64,000 bases of DNA from assembly GCF_024055595.1 (NCBI RefSeq), contig NZ_JAMXOF010000001.1, forward strand, positions 1,364,001-1,428,000. The letters run 5' to 3'. A model generated the notes under the pieces. That model made no database searches and had not been told where the DNA came from. It saw only the letters and a list, made by a program, of their open reading frames with translations. Every line of letters begins with the position of its first letter. The stretch's first letter is position 1. Both the position numbers and the translations under genes were made by a program. This DNA is from Mucilaginibacter aurantiaciroseus. Lineage in GTDB: Bacteria; Bacteroidota; Bacteroidia; Sphingobacteriales; Sphingobacteriaceae. Positions 60,894-64,000 of the stretch are shown here, in pieces.

Positions 60894-61031
60894 ATGAGAA
60901 AAAAATCGACAGAAAAAAAGGGCGACGTTTTTGAAGACCTTACCACTCTCGAACAAAAATCGCGCAAGGTAGCCATAGCATTTGCTTTTGTTAGTGTGTT
61001 TGTTTGGGCTGTTAAAATTTTATTCTTCTAA
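60894..61031 (+). CDS. 45-residue single-pass membrane protein in the polysaccharide operon
   Basis: The ORF reads MRKKSTEKKGDVFEDLTTLE, QKSRK, then VAIAFAFVSVFVWAVKILFF. The basic and polar N-terminal half is followed by one hydrophobic helix of about 18 residues, so the N-terminus should be cytosolic. It lies 50 bases after the Wzz-like gene and 14 bases before the polymerase gene on the same strand. Position, clean start and composition support it as a real gene missed by length cutoffs. Function unknown; it may be a small subunit of the co-polymerase or polymerase. Confidence 0.6.
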   Translation: MRKKSTEKKGDVFEDLTTLEQKSRKVAIAFAFVSVFVWAVKILFF

Positions 61032-61045
61032 CCAAAAGCATCAAA

Positions 61046-62548
61046 ATGCTTCATAATCGGGCACAAAATAACTTTATCTTAAACCTTTCCCGCAAGCTAT
61101 TGTCGGGCCAGGTATCTACGTTAAAGCTTATTCTTATATTGTTGCCTGTAGCAATTGTTATAGCTGTAGCCATTTCCAAGTTCGGCATATTGGCTGCCGG
61201 TGCTTTGTTAGCTGTATTTATAGGTATACCTGTGGTATTGGGGATTGTAGCCTACCCCATATTTGGTATTGCTGTGCTTATGTTGGTATCGTTCTTCCTA
61301 AATTACGTATCAGAGTTTTTACCACCCGATACCCCTACCGGCATATTGCTTGATGCCATCACTTATCTGCTTATCTTCGGCTTCCTGCTTAAATTTAAAT
61401 ACGATAAGGATTGGTCGTACTTTAAAAACCCAATTAGTTACCTCATACTGGCCTGGCTGGCGTACAACTTTATAGAAGTGCTTAATCCTGCTTCACCATC
61501 AATACTGGCTTGGGTGTATACCGTGCGTACCGTTGGGTTTATTATGCTGATGTACTTTATTTTTGTGTACCAGGTGCGTACCATGGCCCAAATTAAATTC
61601 CTGGTGAAGATGTGGTTGTGGCTTGCATTCCTGTCGGCTATCTCAGGTTTTCAACAGGAGAATTTCGGCCTGTTCCCGTTCGAGAAAGCCTGGTACTATT
61701 CAGACCCGTTACGTTTAAGTTTCCTTTACATTAACGGCCACCTGCGTAAGGTTGCAATCTTCCCGGATCCGGTCACGTTTTCATACAATATGGTGGTTGC
61801 GGCAGTTTTGTGTATGTGCATCATCTTCACCAAAATAAAAATGTACAAGAAGGTGCTGCTTGCCTGCGCTATTCCATTCTTCTTTTTAGTGATGCTGTAC
61901 TCGGGTACTCGTGGCGCATTCGTGTTGCCCCCGGCCGCTTTGGCGATGCTGGCCGTTATCAACTTTAATAAAAAGATATTGATGTTTGTTGTTGGCGCTG
62001 CTGTAGTTTTGTTGGGGCTGATATTTATGCCCACATCCAACCAGTTCATCAAACGTTTTCAAACGGCCTTTAAACCATCAGACGATGCCTCGTTTAATGT
62101 ACGTGCCGAAAACCAGAAGCGCATTAAACCGTATATACTTTCTCACCCTATTGGGGGCGGTTTAGGGTCGGTAGGGATCTGGGGAAGGCGTTTTGCGCCA
62201 AACTCGTTCCTGGCAAAGTTCCCACCCGATAGTGGTTACGTACGTGTGGCTGTAGAGATGGGTTATGTGGGTTTGATACTGTTTTGCTTACTGATGTTTG
62301 TGATCTTAAAAACTGGGATCAACAATTATTATCTCATCAAAAATCCCGAACTTAAAATTTACTGTTTGGCCATGATATTGATCATATTTGTGTTTAATAT
62401 TGGTAATTATCCACAGCAGGCATTAGTGCAATACCCGTCAAACATTTTATTTTATCTTGCAAGTGCATTACTAAGCGTTACCTTGCGGATAGACAAGCAG
62501 GAGCAAAAAGAACAAGCTGATAAACAACGCGCCGAATTAAGCGCCTGA
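61046..62548 (+). CDS. O-antigen ligase / polymerase family membrane protein
   Basis: A 500-residue protein with about eleven membrane segments starting near residue 25. A larger loop lies near residues 175-230 and another near 335-400. The Wzy_C motif region shows MLYSGTRGAFVLPPAALAML and KPYILSHPIGGGLGSVGIWG, as in O-antigen ligases and polymerases. The C-terminus is a charged tail (DKQEQKEQADKQRAELSA). Within this operon polymerisation of lipid-linked repeat units in the periplasm is more likely than ligation to lipid A. Confidence 0.87.
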   Translation: MLHNRAQNNFILNLSRKLLSGQVSTLKLILILLPVAIVIAVAISKFGILAAGALLAVFIGIPVVLGIVAYPIFGIAVLMLVSFFLNYVSEFLPPDTPTGILLDAITYLLIFGFLLKFKYDKDWSYFKNPISYLILAWLAYNFIEVLNPASPSILAWVYTVRTVGFIMLMYFIFVYQVRTMAQIKFLVKMWLWLAFLSAISGFQQENFGLFPFEKAWYYSDPLRLSFLYINGHLRKVAIFPDPVTFSYNMVVAAVLCMCIIFTKIKMYKKVLLACAIPFFFLVMLYSGTRGAFVLPPAALAMLAVINFNKKILMFVVGAAVVLLGLIFMPTSNQFIKRFQTAFKPSDDASFNVRAENQKRIKPYILSHPIGGGLGSVGIWGRRFAPNSFLAKFPPDSGYVRVAVEMGYVGLILFCLLMFVILKTGINNYYLIKNPELKIYCLAMILIIFVFNIGNYPQQALVQYPSNILFYLASALLSVTLRIDKQEQKEQADKQRAELSA

Positions 62549-62559
62549 AAACATTATAG

Positions 62560-63174
62560 ATGTCGTTACTAACAGTAGTAAAATCAAACCCGCGTTTAAA
62601 AAGTTTTGTACATTGGATGATTGTGCAATCGAGGCGCTCTGCACCAAGGTTGTGGGTAAAATGGTTTGTTAACCCGTTTATTCATACGCGTGGTAAAAGA
62701 TCGATAGTTAGTTTTTATTCCAGATTGGATATTTTTCCTTTTAACCATTTTAAGCTTGGCGCATACAGCGTTATAGAAGATTTTGCAGTAATAAACAACG
62801 GTGTTGGCGATATCATTATTGGCGAACATACCGGCATCGGCCTTAGCAATATTTTAATAGGCCCGGTAACTTTAGGTAATTACGTTACTTTGGCTCAGCA
62901 CATCGTACTATCGGGGCTTAACCATGGTTTTGAGGATGTTACAGTGTCAACCCGCCTTCAAAAAGTGGTCACCAAACAAATTACCGTTTGCGACGATGTT
63001 TGGATAGGCGCCAACAGCGTTATTACCGCCGGCGTAACTATTGGTAAGCACTCGGTAATAGGCGCGGGCAGTGTGGTTACCAAGGATATACCCGAATATT
63101 GTGTGGCGGTGGGTAACCCGGCAAAAATTATAAAAAAATATAATTTTGAAACCGCTACTTGGGACCGTGTTTAG
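62560..63174 (+). CDS. Left-handed beta-helix acyltransferase
   Basis: A 204-residue cytosolic enzyme with hexapeptide repeats (IIIGEHTGIGLSNILIGP; CDDVWIGANSVITAGVTIG, then KHSVIGAGSVVTKDIPEYCV). NHGFEDVTVSTRLQ supplies the usual catalytic His region, and GNPAKIIKKYN is the family C-terminus. It is close to WcaF/WcaB and maltose/serine acetyltransferase-like enzymes and would acetylate a sugar of the exopolysaccharide. It starts 11 bases after the polymerase gene. Confidence 0.9.
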   Translation: MSLLTVVKSNPRLKSFVHWMIVQSRRSAPRLWVKWFVNPFIHTRGKRSIVSFYSRLDIFPFNHFKLGAYSVIEDFAVINNGVGDIIIGEHTGIGLSNILIGPVTLGNYVTLAQHIVLSGLNHGFEDVTVSTRLQKVVTKQITVCDDVWIGANSVITAGVTIGKHSVIGAGSVVTKDIPEYCVAVGNPAKIIKKYNFETATWDRV

Positions 63175-63188
63175 CCGTATAAAACAAT

Positions 63189-64000
63189 ATGCCCAACTTA
63201 AAAAAACTTGTAAATAAGCATACCATATCGTTAGCGACAAGTGCGGCCATGCCTGTTATAGGGATGCTTGTGCTCTCGTTAATGGCGCATAACCTACCTG
63301 CGGCCGATTTTGGCAATTACATATTTCTGCTAATCACCATCTTATTAGCCGATACTTTCAGAAACGGTTTTGTACAAACATCCCTTATAAAGTTTTACGC
63401 GGGTACCAGCAAAAAAAAGGCATTTGAAGTAGCGGGTTCGGCTTGGTACGTGGGCTTGATGCAGGCGGGCGTTTTTGTAGCGATTGATGCCATAGTTTAC
63501 CTTGTTTATCGGAGCAAAAGTGTAAATGCCGAAACCACCATACAATGGTTTGGCATTATTTATATGACAACACTCCCTGCCACCATTGCCTCGTACATTT
63601 TACAGGCAGAAGAAAAGTTTGGGAGGATGCTGATCTTACAGGTAATTAATCAAGGCTTGTTCCTTGTGCTGATACTCACACTAATTTTTCTGCATAAGCT
63701 ATCATTCCAAACAGCGGTTTACGCCTATTTCGCAGGTAGTGCAGTAACATCATTGTTCACCATTTTTAATGGTTGGTCCAAGATCCGTACCCTAAAATAT
63801 CGTACCAAAGAAACCGTAAGAAAACTTGCCCACTTTGGGAAATTTAGCGTGGGGACATCTATCAGTTCGTACTTATTACGCAGCTCAGATACATTCATTA
63901 TTAAAATAATGTTTAACCCGGCGTTGCTGGCGGTTTACTACATCCCGCAACGTTTAATGGAGATCTTTGAGATACCTATGCGTGCAGGTGTTGCTACCGC
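63189..64000 (+). CDS. Polysaccharide flippase (Wzx-like), 3' end outside the window
   Basis: Open from the ATG at 63189 to the window end, 270 codons so far. The start MPNLKKLVNKHTISLATSAA is followed by repeated hydrophobic helices (AMPVIGMLVLSLMAHNLPAA, then DFGNYIFLLITILLADTFRN). LRSSDTFIIKIMFNPALLAV, typical of the second half of MATE/MOP-fold flippases, comes near the visible end. It would turn lipid-linked repeat units across the inner membrane. It starts 14 bases after the acyltransferase stop. Confidence 0.85.
   Translation, partial: MPNLKKLVNKHTISLATSAAMPVIGMLVLSLMAHNLPAADFGNYIFLLITILLADTFRNGFVQTSLIKFYAGTSKKKAFEVAGSAWYVGLMQAGVFVAIDAIVYLVYRSKSVNAETTIQWFGIIYMTTLPATIASYILQAEEKFGRMLILQVINQGLFLVLILTLIFLHKLSFQTAVYAYFAGSAVTSLFTIFNGWSKIRTLKYRTKETVRKLAHFGKFSVGTSISSYLLRSSDTFIIKIMFNPALLAVYYIPQRLMEIFEIPMRAGVAT

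Noticed and set aside
1..64000. CRISPR arrays, tRNA or rRNA genes, complete insertion sequences
   Set aside because: No regular spaced repeats, cloverleaf sequences, rRNA motifs or transposase ORFs were recognised by eye; a tRNA scan was not possible here.

Overview
The window looks like chromosome of a Bacteroidota, most likely Sphingobacteriaceae and probably Mucilaginibacter or a close relative. The support is a SusC/FecA-type TonB-dependent receptor with an N-terminal carboxypeptidase-like domain, Bacteroidota-type housekeeping proteins, weak Shine-Dalgarno sites, and ten TAnnTTTG promoter -7 boxes just upstream of genes. The genus is inferred from protein style, not from a marker gene. 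I see no rRNA, tRNA, CRISPR array, prophage or intact insertion sequence.

Layout. 1-16100: end of a membrane glycosyltransferase, a gluconolactonase-like protein, DUF4268 and DUF763 proteins, a DUF4142 lipoprotein, PEP carboxylase, a FUSC membrane protein, PRC-barrel and OmpA-like genes, an M28 peptidase, a GMC oxidoreductase/ThuA pair and a MOSC protein. 16280-24250: a PBP1A-type enzyme, a large zincin/PD40/beta-barrel protein, MsrB, a GIY-YIG protein, a LexA-like S24 repressor and a small secreted protein. 24310-28500: bioF-bioD, a sterol-desaturase-family membrane enzyme, a Crp/Fnr regulator and 3-hydroxyacyl-CoA dehydrogenase. 28630-36069 is arginine-themed: arginine decarboxylase, two guanidino-group hydrolases (CtlX-like and ArcA-like) and argS, interrupted by an AT-rich, frameshifted trypsin-like protease gene. 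36713-44225 is a sulfate assimilation operon: sulfite reductase, uroporphyrinogen methyltransferase, a Met8-TSUP fusion, APS reductase, cysD and cysN. 44790-47900 is a divergently placed TonB-dependent receptor. 48026-56250: proB-proA, mnmA, topA, a small conserved protein and an FGGY kinase. 56545-64000: an exopolysaccharide operon (response regulator, sugar transferase, short TolC-like protein, Wzz-type co-polymerase, a 45-residue membrane protein, O-antigen polymerase/ligase, acyltransferase, flippase running off the end).

The most interesting signal is regulatory. Between promoter and first gene of the sulfate operon lies a 24-codon leader ORF with adjacent Cys codons. Its last codons can pair with the loop of an intrinsic terminator that stands just before the sulfite reductase start. 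This has the architecture of a classical ribosome-mediated attenuator, here apparently sensing cysteinyl-tRNA. The neighbouring TonB-dependent receptor has its own leader ORF, MPSMQCLPACCCC, between a consensus promoter and the gene. Together they suggest that sulfate reduction and outer-membrane uptake of an unknown, perhaps sulfur-containing, substrate answer to cysteine supply through leader peptides.

Other structure includes a 26-base perfect palindrome over the MOSC promoter, a 17-base palindrome running into the DUF763 start codon, several families of imperfect palindromic intergenic repeats, four convergent gene pairs with overlapping 3' ends, and a pair of compensating frameshifts in the protease gene.
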